Assembly (NCBI GenBank): GCA_015680685.1
Contig: MNCI01005945.1
Span: 35,986-99,985, forward strand
Direction: 5' to 3'
Length of the DNA: 64,000 bases
From: Gnetum montanum
Taxonomy: Eukaryota > Streptophyta > Gnetopsida > Gnetales > Gnetaceae
The notes under the pieces were generated by a model. The model was not told the DNA's origin, did no database searches, and saw only the letters and a list, made by a program, of their open reading frames with translations. This document shows positions 11,529 through 22,029 of this stretch, piece after piece (the first letter of the stretch is position 1; each line of letters opens with the position of its first letter). Position numbers and translations under genes: made by a program.

Positions 11529-11755
11529 TGAAACACCACAAAAATTTGCATGTTATAGCCGATTTTTAGCATGTAGATTTCACCCCATGAAACCCAAGGA
11601 AAAATTCCATTGTAAATGTGAAAATCATAACCCATAGTAGGAAATTTCCCATACTTTATACTTTTGGTGTTGAAAAGTGCATCATAAGTGGTCAAAGCCT
11701 CATTCTTCAAGTGAAAAATGTCATCTAGTGTCTATATTTGAGCTTTTGGGGAGGG
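11529..11755 (+). repeat. E1 3' LTR, first part
   Basis: Starts TGAAACACC, as do the E5 LTRs, directly after the purine tract. Beyond about 15 bp it no longer resembles the E5 LTR, so E1 is a different subfamily. It runs into the gap. Confidence 0.75.
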
Positions 11756-12367
11756 NNNNNNNNNNNNNNNNNNNNNNNNNNNNNNNNNNNNNNNNNNNNN
11801 NNNNNNNNNNNNNNNNNNNNNNNNNNNNNNNNNNNNNNNNNNNNNNNNNNNNNNNNNNNNNNNNNNNNNNNNNNNNNNNNNNNNNNNNNNNNNNNNNNNN
11901 NNNNNNNNNNNNNNNNNNNNNNNNNNNNNNNNNNNNNNNNNNNNNNNNNNNNNNNNNNNNNNNNNNNNNNNNNNNNNNNNNNNNNNNNNNNNNNNNNNNN
12001 NNNNNNNNNNNNNNNNNNNNNNNNNNNNNNNNNNNNNNNNNNNNNNNNNNNNNNNNNNNNNNNNNNNNNNNNNNNNNNNNNNNNNNNNNNNNNNNNNNNN
12101 NNNNNNNNNNNNNNNNNNNNNNNNNNNNNNNNNNNNNNNNNNNNNNNNNNNNNNNNNNNNNNNNNNNNNNNNNNNNNNNNNNNNNNNNNNNNNNNNNNNN
12201 NNNNNNNNNNNNNNNNNNNNNNNNNNNNNNNNNNNNNNNNNNNNNNNNNNNNNNNNNNNNNNNNNNNNNNNNNNNNNNNNNNNNNNNNNNNNNNNNNNNN
12301 NNNNNNNNNNNNNNNNNNNNNNNNNNNNNNNNNNNNNNNNNNNNNNNNNNNNNNNNNNNNNNNNNNN
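11756..12367. other. Assembly gap, 612 N
   Basis: Run of N. The rest of the E1 3' LTR, the left end of E2 and perhaps part of E3 should lie here; the true length is unknown. Confidence 0.99.
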
Positions 12368-12719
12368 ACACTTCTCAACCTCCACCATAGCCAACGTTGC
12401 ATATTTGAGGTTGCAATTGAGGATGATTTGAAATCATTAGGAATGGCTTAGCACCCAGATCATGGAGCAAATTGCATTGGCTTTAATAGGCTTTGAACTC
12501 CTACATTAGTGAAACCCCCCGTTGGCTGCTCATTTAGGCACCATTTGTATACATTTATCTAACTTATTCTTTATTTTTTCTCAATAAATTTTTAAGTATT
12601 TGGTTTTGTGTACAAAATACATTTGTTTGTTATCTGTGCATTATTTAGATCTACTATTAGTTTTGCATTTCATTCACCATGCTTTGCATTCCATAAGTCT
12701 CTGATTGATGTGTTGGACT
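12368..12719. other. Unassigned AT-rich sequence after gap
   Basis: No coding signal. An AATAAA-like signal sits near 12579. It could be the end of the E1 LTR or the 5' part of E2; neither can be shown. Confidence 0.4.
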
Positions 12720-13345
12720 AGCTAGAGCACCCAAAATTCCATTTTTTTGTAGAGACCTTGAGAATTCATGGGTTGAGGAACTACTACACTAAGGATCTTT
12801 GATTTTTCAATGACCAATGTTTTTAATTGCAATAGGTCTTAGAAAATTATGAGGAGGCATAAGCCATAGCTATTATTTTGGAAATGGAACAAATGGAGGA
12901 TATAGCTCAAAGAGATAGGAAGAGGAATAAAGGAGTTATGACCAAAATAGATTAGGACAAATTCAATTAGGCTAGGGGAATGAACGATCCAATTCAACAA
13001 TAGCCTAAGGGATTTAATGGGCTAGTCCAATAGCAACCTAGGGGATTTAATGAGCTGACTCAGCCATTTAACTTTGGGATTTCACTAGGATTTTATATTT
13101 GTTAATAATGTAAAGAAGTTGACCATATTAGAAGGGAGTATTCAAAGCTACTTTATACGAAGAGTAATATGTAGAACAAGAGGATAGAACCTATAGTTTC
13201 AAATCCTAGGACTAGCTAAGAAAATAGATGAATTGCTAATAATCCTAGTGTGGCTCTAGAGAATCGAGGAACTATAAATAATCAAGAAAGTGATGGAAGA
13301 CCTATGTATCATAATTAGATCTATGCTATACTAGGGAGAAATATA
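12720..13345 (+). pseudogene. gag: E2 gag C-terminus
   Basis: Reads ENYEEAQAIAIILEMEQMED with Q codons decayed to TAG, a basic linker, then a degenerate zinc knuckle YICQQCKEVDHIRREYSKL (near 13097-13153) where CX2CX4HX4C is usual; the last Cys is Tyr. The capsid half is absent. Confidence 0.7.
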
Positions 13346-13880
13346 GAGGAGCATCCTAACATTGTGGTAAATATTGAAGGTATGCTTTATGCATAGCTTA
13401 TCCTTATTTATTAGTAGGTAAGTAGTGGAAAGATTGAATCTGTCTTTTGAAAAACTAAAAATTCCATTATTTGTTCAAGCTATGTGATACAGTGGATACA
13501 TAGTAGAATATGAGTGTAAGGAGCTTCCATTAAGGATATAGGATAAGGAATGGAACAAAAATTTATATATTATGAAACTAGGAGAATAGAGAATATAATA
13601 TTATTTTAGGAATTAACTGGATAAGTAGATATAATAGGCTTATTTACTATAAGACTACGATAGTTCAATTAGAGTTAGGAGATGGACAACAAGTATTAAT
13701 TGTAGATGCAAAAAGATCTATTAAAGTTGATTTGATATCTTCTAATAATTTCATGAAAATATTTAGAAAGGGACATACATGTTTTATGGATGTTATCAAA
13801 TCTAAAAGTAAGAAGGATGATATAGTTGATATTTTAGTAGTTAATGAATTTCCAAATGTATTTACAAAATAGTTACCAAG
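13346..13880 (+). pseudogene. pro: E2 protease and PR-RT linker
   Basis: The C-terminal half of a chromovirus protease is readable: VEYECKELPLRIQD (Q decayed), then YNIILGINWISRYN-like residues at about 13590-13640, the family's VILGMDWL motif. The catalytic DSG region near 13420 is too decayed to read. The linker then runs DILVVNEFPNVF (near 13830), typical of the segment before chromovirus RT. Confidence 0.65.
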
Positions 13881-14600
13881 CTTACCTAAAGAAAAAAGGA
13901 AATAGAGGTAGAAATTACTCTTAAACTAGGAATAGAACCAATCTCTAAGGAATTGTAATAGATGTCCCTAGTTGAGTTTATAGAGCTCAAGATAAAGGTG
14001 AAAGAACTTCTAGATAAAGGTCTTATTTGATCTAGTGTTTTACCTTGGGATGTGCCAATATTATTTGTGAGGAAGAAGGATGTGAATTTAAGGCTATGCA
14101 TTGATTATATATGGTTGAATCAAGTTACTATTAAGAATAAATATCCTCTACCTAGAATAGATGATTTATTTGATTAGCTAAGGGGTGCAACTATATTTTC
14201 CAAAATGGATTTAAAGTTAAGATATCATCAACCTAGAATTAAACAAGAAGATGTTTTGAAGAATGCATTTAGAATAAGATATGGATGCTATTAATTTCTT
14301 GTATTACCATTTTGGTTAAAAAATTCTCTAGTGGTATTCATGCATTTAATGAATAGTGCATTGAGGCCATATTTAGATAAATTTTTAATAGTATTTATTA
14401 ATGATATTTTGGTATGTTCTAAAAGTAAAAAGGAACATGAAGAACATTTGAGGAAAGTATTACAACTTTTAAGAGAAAATCAATTATATGGTCAACCCTC
14501 TAAGTGCTCATTTTCGCAAAAAGATGTACAATTTCTTCAACATAGTATCAAAAGTAGGAATAATAGTTGATCCAATGAAGACTCAAGAATTTGGAATTGG
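13881..14600 (+). pseudogene. pol: E2 reverse transcriptase
   Basis: Translation gives [20 protein letters not shown] (near 14070), [29 protein letters not shown] (SGYHQ in intact copies) and an open stretch at 14331-14570 with LDKFLIVFINDILVCSKSK. The active-site FIDD is FINDIL, so one catalytic Asp is Asn. The order and motifs are standard chromovirus RT. Confidence 0.85.
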
Positions 14601-15200
14601 CTAAGGCCTAGTACTATAATACAAGTAAGGACTTTCTTAGGATTAGGAAGTTACTATCGAAGGTTTGTAAAAGATTTTGCCAAAATTACATCTCCTTTAA
14701 CTACGTTATTAAGGAAGGATAAGTTATTTTAGTGGATGAAAAAGTGTGAACAAGCATTTTTGGAATTAAAGAAAAAACTTACATTAGCTTGTATTTTAGT
14801 ATCACCAACCCTAAGTAAACCATTAGATGTGTATACTGATGCTTCAAATGAAGGATTAGGATGTGTCCTCAAGTAAGAATGACATGTTATTGCTTATGCT
14901 TCTTGATAAATAAAGAACCATGAAGTTAGGTATCCTGTGCATGATATGGACTTAGTAGTTATTATTTTTGGACTAAAAATATGAAGGCATTATTTGTTTG
15001 GGGAAAAAAATAACTTTATGGATAGATCATAAGAGTTTGCAATATCTCATGACCCAACCACAATTAAATTTGAGATAAAAAAAGATGGATTAAACTACTT
15101 GTAGAATTTGACTTCGATATTAAATATCACCTTGAAAACAAATGTAGTAGTAAATGCACTTAGTAGGAAGATGGGTAAGATAAATAGGTTGGTTGTGCAA
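14601..15200 (+). pseudogene. pol: E2 RNase H
   Basis: Includes the RT connection (FLGLGSYYRRFVKDFAKI) and then LDVYTDASNEGLGCVL (catalytic Asp, near 14826), HEVRYPVHDMDLVVI (the usual Glu in HDLEL is Asp), RHYLFGE and decayed DHKSLQYL. A single retroviral-type RNase H, as expected for chromoviruses. Confidence 0.8.
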
Positions 15201-16440
15201 TTACGTTTAAGGTATGAGATTACTAAAGAAAAAAAGTTAGATTCTTGGTGTCAAGAAAAGATTAAATAATTAGGTTAGATTTTATTAAAATATTTGCAAA
15301 AAAGAGAAAAGGATGAATTAAGATTCAAAGGTAGATTATATGAACTAAAGGTGGCAAGATAGAAACTTTTGGAAGAGGCTCATACTAGTAAATATGAGAT
15401 GCATCGTAGAAGTAATAAAATATTTCAAACCTTAAGAAGATAATATTGGTGGTCTAAGATGAAGCAAGAGATAGCTAAATTTATTTTAAAATGCTTAATT
15501 TGTCAACAAGTGAAAGTTGAACATCAAAAACTAGGAGGAATACTCCACATTCATTACATATCGTAATGGAAGTGGGAGGTTATTAGCATGGACTTCATTT
15601 TGGGATTACCAAATATAAGAAGGAAACATGATGTTGTACTAGTAGTGGTAGATTTGTTAACAAAATCTTCTTATTTTTTTGCTACCTACTCCACTATGGC
15701 TACTGAGGTTATTTCTTAGTTATTTATTAAGAACATTGTTAGATTACATAGGACTCCAGTTAAGATAATATCTTATAGGGATCCCAAGGTTATCACAAGA
15801 TTTTGGCTAGTATTTCATGTAGATTTGGATACTAAATTACATATAAGTTTTTCTTATCATCCTCAAATAGATGAACAAATAGAAAGAGTAAACTAGGTCA
15901 TAGAAGACATGCTTCAGGCTTGTACCCTTCAATATAAGAAGGATTGGAATGAAATGTTGTCTTTAGTAGGATTTTCATATAACAATAGTTATCAAGAAAG
16001 TATCAAAGTTGCTCCTCATGAGATACTTTATGGTAGACCTTATCAATCACCTATTTGTTAGACTATTATGGAAGATAGAATGTAGCTAAGTGTACATTTG
16101 ATTGATCAAACTATAGAGTAGGTTTGCATAGTCCAAGCATATATCAAGGCTACTTAAAATAGATACACTAGGCATGCTAATTTTAGAAGAAGACCTCTCG
16201 AATTTCAAGTTGGTGATTATGTCTTCTTGAAAGTGTCTTCAATGAAAGGGCTAATTAGATTTGGGTAGAAAAGCAAGTTAGCTCCAAGATATATAGGTCC
16301 ATTTGAAATAGTCAAGAAGATTGGAAAAGTAGCATATCATTTAGCTTTTCCACCAAGTTTAGGAGAAATTCATGATGTCTTTCAGGTTTCTCTTTTAAAG
16401 AACTATGTTCTAGATGAAAGCCATGTTATACAATGGGAAG
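15201..16440 (+). pseudogene. pol: E2 integrase
   Basis: The zinc domain ends KCLICQQVKVEHQ (near 15490-15530). The core has ISMDFILGLP (first Asp, near 15585), S-RDPKVITRFW (second Asp, near 15779) and DEQIERVN (Glu, near 15868). C-terminal GPY/F-type segment: [20 protein letters not shown] then [11 protein letters not shown] (near 16280-16400). Scattered TAG stops. Confidence 0.85.
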
Positions 16441-16650
16441 AAATAGATTTTTAACCAAATATTACTTATCAAAAATACTCCATCAAAATCATAAATAGAA
16501 AAGAAAGACAACTACAAAGTAAAGTAATTCCTATGTTGAAAGTTCTTTGGAAACAAAATGGAAATAAAGAGGCAACTTGGGAAACTAAGGTAGATATGAG
16601 AACTAGTTTCCTCACATTTTCTAAGTGGAAAATTCTTGAAGGATAGGAGG
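16441..16650 (+). pseudogene. pol: E2 chromodomain-like C-terminus
   Basis: After the integrase, the reading NRKERQLQSKVIPMLKVLWK and EATWETKVDMRTSF follows the start and middle of the plant chromodomain (R..QLR.K.I..VKVLW...... EATWE). Chromodomains guide insertion into heterochromatin. Ends at a TAG near 16647. Confidence 0.75.
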
Positions 16651-16927
16651 AACATGATAATCTAAAAATTTGCAAAGGTTTAGCTATTCTATTTAATGCA
16701 TGTAATTAATTCTTTGATATTTTTAGATGTGTTTCAATAGATTAACTTTAATATTCTTGATAAATCATAGGATTACATTGTCATCATTACTATTATTATT
16801 GTTGTTGTTAGCTTCCTACTTAAGTTAATGAAATTTTCTTGTTAGGATAATTTGTTAAAGTTTTGTATCCTTTGTTTTACTACTATTGAATCTCAATTAT
16901 GGATCTACTATATTTTTTATGATTAAA
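16651..16927. other. E2 3' untranslated region
   Basis: AT-rich, no coding signal, between the chromodomain stop and the LTR. Confidence 0.6.
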
Positions 16928-19678
16928 TGTAAAAATCCAATTACCCCAGGAAGTTTTTCTTTTGTTAGTTATCATGCCTTTGGAAGTATTTAACTAAGAA
17001 TATTTTATTCGTTATGCACATTTAATTGTGTGTATGTAATCCTAATTATGCACATTTATTCATGCACATTTCTACTTTATAATGCACATCTACTTATGCA
17101 TCTTTTATTTTTTATGCACATGTGATCATATAATACTATGCTTGTGGAGTAATTTTGGATCCTAACACTACCCAAACGATATTCCTTGTTATTTTTTGTC
17201 ATTAAACTAGAAATTGGAGTTCATTTTTAATCATAATTAAATATTACATAAATCAGATTTGTTAAAAAAGTACCTTAGGATGATGCCCTACTTAAAATAT
17301 GATCTTGCCAATGTATCTAGGATGTTTGAAAACATAGGTTTTGATCCATGGTTCACTAGAATCGAAGTTAAGGTTCTTAAAATATCACATTTTCTAGTTA
17401 ACTAAAATACTATAAAAGATTCAATATTTGAGCTAGACAACAAGGGTAAGGCATGCTTAGAAGAGATTTCAACATACAATTTAGTAGAACACTTAATAAG
17501 GATCCCATAGAATTAAATGAAATTTAATTTGGAGTCTCAGTGTGTGTGTTATGGGTGTTAAACCTTGAAAGTATTAGAGAAAAGGAAAAATTAAAAATAG
17601 ACTTTGGAAAATGTAAATTTTTAAATTTTTTTAAAAAAGCAAAAGGTCAAATCAAAATTCTATTTTGAAAAAAAAAAGAAAAAAAAAAAGCAAAGGTGGT
17701 TTAATGCCTCATGTATCTTCAGGTTTCTTTGTGTAACTTTAGATTTCTTCTCTTTTTTAAAACAAAAACCTTGTTTCTTCATTTCTTAACCATTTTCCAC
17801 CCAGTTTCTTCTTTTTAAAGCTTGTTTCTTTCATTTCTTAACATGTACCAAGCCTAGGTGTTATGTTTCATATGATTTTTTTGCTTATAAATAGATTATG
17901 GCCTTTAATATCTATTGTAAGGGGGTTTTGGGTACAATAGTTCAAAGCAAAGAAGAATGTTGATTTTGGGAATTTTGGTAGCTAAGAAAGATTATTTTAG
18001 TTTACTTTTCATATGATTGATCTACTTTGTCTTGTTTTATAAATTTTATGCACTTTCTTTTTGCTTTCTGGGTTGTCATCATTTTTCCACAATTATAATT
18101 ATTATGCCAAGAATCTGCCAAATTTTCATAATTTTTGACTTGTTTTTATATGTAAATTCGTATTTTAGTCTTTCCCAAATCATATTCTATTATTTGGATG
18201 AATTCTTGGAATTGTGGGATTGGATCTACTTAGGGAATAAACATGATTTTGCAAGGGTTTTGGTACAATTTGGGCTTTTATGGATTTTTGGCCATCTTGG
18301 GAAAGCTTTTGGATTTTTGGAATATAGTGGGAGCTACAAATCTTTTAGATGACCCCATTTACATGTAGTAGTAGAGTGTTCCTTAGTGGGACCCACTCCA
18401 TGACAACAAGGGTTGTTGAATGGATTTCCTACCTTAGATTTTAATTTGTAAATTCATGTGAGGCTATGGATTTAACCATGACCATGACATTGAGTAGTTA
18501 AGTATAGTGGTTTGCGATGCGGCATAGTGAAGACCTGATACATGTGGCTTAGTTATTGAGGATTAGTAGTGAGGATATTTCCAAGACTCAGCCATGAGTG
18601 ACTTTTTTTTTGAGTCACAATGCTAATATGATGATAGTAGTGAGGTTATTCCAAGAGTTACCAATGAGTTGCTTTGGTAGTGATAACCAAGATCTAGCCT
18701 TTGGAGATTCCTGGTTAAAATATACATTCTTTGGATTTTGTTGGATAACTTTGTCATATCTTTGAACACTAAGGAATATATATAGATATATATTGGAATT
18801 TATTTAGATTTCAAGAAAATTTGTGGCATTTTTGAACCTTGTAACATTTTTGAATATTTTATTGAAAACCTTTACGAAGCCCATATCCTTAGACTTTTGG
18901 CTTATAACCTTTATGCTCTATGAAGAGGGAAATATAATAATCTTTCTTATCTCCTTCACTTCGTAGAGCACCCATAGTAGCCATGGAAACATTGAAAGAG
19001 GGACATGGGATGAATGGTGGATCAATTCTGTGTAAAATGGATCCTCTGAACTTGAAAATTAATTTTTGTATATTTTGTATATTTTTTGTAAAATAGAAAC
19101 CTCATACACTTTTGGGCTACTTAAGCAATATACCTATTTTTATAGATAAATAATAAAGTATGTTAGATATGGAATTGTTGTTTGTGCTATTTGAAGTGTG
19201 AGATTGCAAGAAATATTTTTTATTTTAACATGCACTATATGTTTGGGAAAGTTTAAAAGATTAATATTTTATTTAATTACTATATTTAATTTTAATAATT
19301 AGTTCATAAACTTTAAACTTGAAAAAATTTAATTATAGATGTCTAATTGAGTTGAAACATGTGTCATTAGGATTGTTATTTTGTATACTATTTTATGATG
19401 CAATTAGTGAAATTTTTCAATATCTATATTTTTGTGGCTACACAAATTTCTATTTTTTACTATTTAAATTTTATTTAATTATGTATGTGAGTAATCTAAA
19501 ATTTTGTTGTGCTATATAGCTCTACTATATTTATGCTTAAAATTGGTAGATTTTTAATTTAATTTATGGTTTTCTTTTGAATTAGTAGATCAAGGTTAAA
19601 TCCAGATTCTTGGGATTTTGTAGCATCTCTAGTAGTCATTTATAAGATATTTTGTAGATAATTAATAGGGGCATTACA
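16928..19678 (+). repeat. E2 3' LTR
   Basis: Begins TGTAAAAATCC and ends GGGGCATTACA, imperfect terminal inverted repeats of the Tekay/Del type (TGTAATGCCCC...GGGGCATTACA), giving 2751 bp, normal for this lineage. A TATA box lies inside at 17886. Only one LTR is visible and no target duplication can be checked, so the left edge is less sure than the right, which meets copia sequence exactly. Confidence 0.65.
17886..17894 (+). promoter_or_regulatory. E2 LTR TATA box
   Basis: TATAAATAG, about 0.96 kb into the LTR, in the right orientation for the element; a start about 25-35 bp downstream is expected. Confidence 0.6.
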
Positions 19679-20857
19679 CTAGATCTGTTGATTAACATCA
19701 TAAAACTTTAATAACAAGAGATGGCTAGATTCTTACTTCATGAACAAATGCTCCCAAAGTGTTCTTAGGGTAAGGCCATCAATATTGCTTGCTATGTGTT
19801 AAACTAAATTCCTATCAGATCCAAGATTACAAAAATGCTATCTGAGCTCTATCATGGTAAGAAGTTAAAGAGAGTTATTTCAAGATTTTTGGTTGCAAAT
19901 ATTTTATTCTAAAGAATAAGTAAATTAGAAATTTTGATAATAAATTTTATGAAGGAATTTTTCTTGGATACTCATGCACTAGCAAGGTCTATAGAATTTA
20001 TAATAAATTCCTATTAACTATTAAGGAAGTAATTAATGTTGTGTTTTATGAGACAAATCCTAGCATGATCTAGTAGGTTCAAGATGATGTTGATGAAGAA
20101 ATTCCTTCTGAACTTCCTACTTGCCTTAAGGAGAGTCTAAACGAGGAGGATTATCAAGTTACCTCTACTTCTAAAACTCCATTAGATCATTGGAGATGTG
20201 CAAAAATTCACCCCCTTGACCAAATTATTAAGAATTATCAAGATGAGGTGAAAACAAGAAGAGGGCTATAATAATTTTTTTGGTTTTTCCTACTTACTTT
20301 CCCAAATTAAACCTAATAGCATTGAGAAAACTATAAATGATGAATCATGGATTCAAGCCATAAATGAAGAACTCAATTATTTTGTAAGAAATGATGTTTG
20401 GAAAATTGTCCTTAGACCTAATGAGCATAAAGTTATGGATATTCTTGAACAATGTAAATATAGATGGGATAGTTATAAAGAACTAGACAAGACTAATTGT
20501 TAAAGGGTACAACCAATAAGAGGAAACTGACTATGAGAAAACCTTTATGCTAGTTATATGATTAGAATCCATTATGATTATTCTAGCCTTTGCTGCCCAT
20601 AACAACATCATGCTCTTTCAAATGGACATGAAAAGTTCTTTTTCAATGGAACAATTCAAGAAGAGATTTATGTGGAGAAATCATCAAGCTTTGAGCACCC
20701 TCACAAAAAAGATCATATTTTTAGATTGAAAAAGACACTATGTGGACTTAAACAAGCCCTTAGGGCTTGTTATGAAAGACTATCAAAACATATTATATAA
20801 ACAAGCTTTGTAAGAGGTTTTTTTAACCCTATTCTTTTTATTTTAGGGCATGATACA
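19679..20857 (+). pseudogene. pol: E3: copia integrase end and RT, left half
   Basis: A Ty1/copia polyprotein fragment. It enters mid-integrase (KAINIACYVLN-like, near 19770) and continues FKIFGCKYFILKN, EGIFLGYSCTSKVYRIYNK and INVVFYETN (to about 20060), the usual integrase C-terminus. RT follows: EELNYFVRNDVWKIV (near 20370), LAFAAHNNIMLFQMD with the Asp of the first RT box (near 20590-20630), LKKTLCGLKQA and CYERLSKHII (near 20730-20800). The frame breaks several times. It stops at 20857 where E4 was inserted and resumes at 51042. Confidence 0.85.
20853..20857. repeat. E4 target-site duplication, left
   Basis: ATACA, identical to 51037-51041. Confidence 0.85.
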
Positions 20858-21775
20858 TGATGAGTAGTGAGTAGACCCTATGCCCAACCATACAAATCAC
20901 TAAGTATTCAGGTGCGATTTGGTTGAATTTTGTAAACTTATAACCTTCTAAGTACACTGGTCTCTAGGAAGTAAAACTAACTAATGCAATTATTGTCTTC
21001 CCAATTAGACTTGTGAAATAGAAATGTATGATTAAGTGCAATTGAGGCATATGATGTTGAACAATTTTTATGTTTTATATTCTAATTTTCTTGTACATAA
21101 AGAATAGAGAATTAAAGATATTTATTTGCTAATTTAATCTAACTAGCTAATATCTAACTAATCCTAGCATAAGCATTCATTCCCACTTATTGTACAGATT
21201 TTGAACATGTTTAACACTACTAGGTTACCAAAAATTAAGTGTTACTAGGATTACCAAGTGCCAAGCATATGCTCAAAGTGGTCATACTTGTGTGCTTAAT
21301 TAATCACTATTTAATCTAGCATAATTTAGCTTAATTTATTTCAAAATTAATTATTTAATTACCTAAATCATTAAAAGAAATTACATAAAATAGTAAATGC
21401 ATAAAGGAAATAATTAATCTATTTTAGAGTGTTGCAAGGTTTATCAAAAAGCTCATCTTTATTGCCACACACACTGCCATGCTTAGGTAGAACAATTCTT
21501 GAATAAAAGTTTGTAGACTCTTTGACTCCTATTGTGGGCACGTAGGAAAATATTCTAATTTTCAAGCAAGAAAACAAGAGCTTTGCTACAAATATTACAA
21601 AATATGCCATAAACACAATGGGTTAGTGCATATTTATAGGCAAAAATAGACACTATGTTATCAAGGTCACATCAACACATCATATCATACATTCATGCTA
21701 CCATGTCAATAGCATCGCATCAATGGGACCATGTTGATGAGGCCTCATTGATGTAACCCATGGTGTGACTCATCA
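20858..21775 (-). repeat. E4 3' LTR
   Basis: 918 bp. On the minus strand it has quasi-palindromic CATCAATG/GGCC motifs (21670-21755) upstream of a TATA box CCTATAAATA (21631-21640). It aligns with 50164-51036 along its length, with many transitions. Confidence 0.9.
21631..21755 (-). promoter_or_regulatory. E4 LTR promoter with CATCAATG/GGCC motif cluster
   Basis: Minus strand: CATCAATGAGGCC, TCATCAACATGG and CCCATTGATGCGATG repeats end about 35 bp before TATAAATA. The same kind of motif stands before the internal TATA box at 24567. Confidence 0.6.
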
Positions 21776-22029
21776 TACATCCATGATTGAATCAAAACTT
21801 ATCCTTGAGTGAACAAAAGGAGGAACAAGTTTCTTACAAAATTTTGGGAAGGCATGGGATTATTAACTAACTATTGACATACATAAACACAAATAAACAC
21901 TAAGTGTTGGAGTGTATGAATTTACAATAATTACAACATTTTGATGTTCAAGACAACAAAATTAAACACCAGGACAAAAATGATAAACACAATTCCTCTA
22001 ATGACATGAAGATGAAGAAGAAGTTCAAA
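21776..22029 (-). other. E4 purine tract and 3' untranslated part
   Basis: Minus strand ATGGATGTA just before the LTR matches ATGGGGGTA in E7, a likely decayed polypurine tract. The rest is noncoding and aligns with E7 60000-60150. Confidence 0.5.

Larger units (their letters stand above)
1..11755 (+). mobile_element. E1: Tat/Ogre-like Ty3 element, 5' end outside window
   Basis: Domains in order on the plus strand are gag (1-1330), linker and protease (to about 2690), a ~5 kb non-gag-pol spacer (2700-7750), RT (7800-9000), a first RNase H, a second archaeal-type RNase H (9535-9920), integrase (10140-11290), a purine tract and the first 227 bp of the 3' LTR before an assembly gap. The second RNase H is a known mark of the plant Tat lineage. 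The same order, spacer included, occurs in E5 at 25422-43088, and proteins of the two copies align by eye over gag, PR, RT, RNase H and IN. Almost every ORF is broken by TAG where E5 has Gln or Trp, so the copy is dead and old. The 5' LTR and primer site lie before the window. Confidence 0.85.
12720..19678 (+). mobile_element. E2: chromovirus (Tekay/Del-like Ty3), 5' end missing
   Basis: Plus-strand order is gag tail with zinc knuckle, protease, RT, RNase H, integrase, chromodomain-like C-terminus and a 3' LTR at 16928-19678. No 5' LTR or capsid is visible; only 12368-12720 and a gap separate E2 from E1, too little for a 2.7-kb LTR plus capsid unless the gap is under-sized. The right edge abuts E3 integrase sequence at 19679, so E2 probably inserted in, or recombined with, E3. 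Confidence 0.8.

Noticed and set aside
11677-12451. Long open frames on all strands across 11.7-12.4 kb
   Set aside because: They consist of N translated as X; no real coding sequence.
17620-17690. A-rich run at 17.6-17.7 kb as a retrogene or SINE tail
   Set aside because: Inside the E2 LTR, no adjacent tRNA-like promoter boxes and no target duplication.
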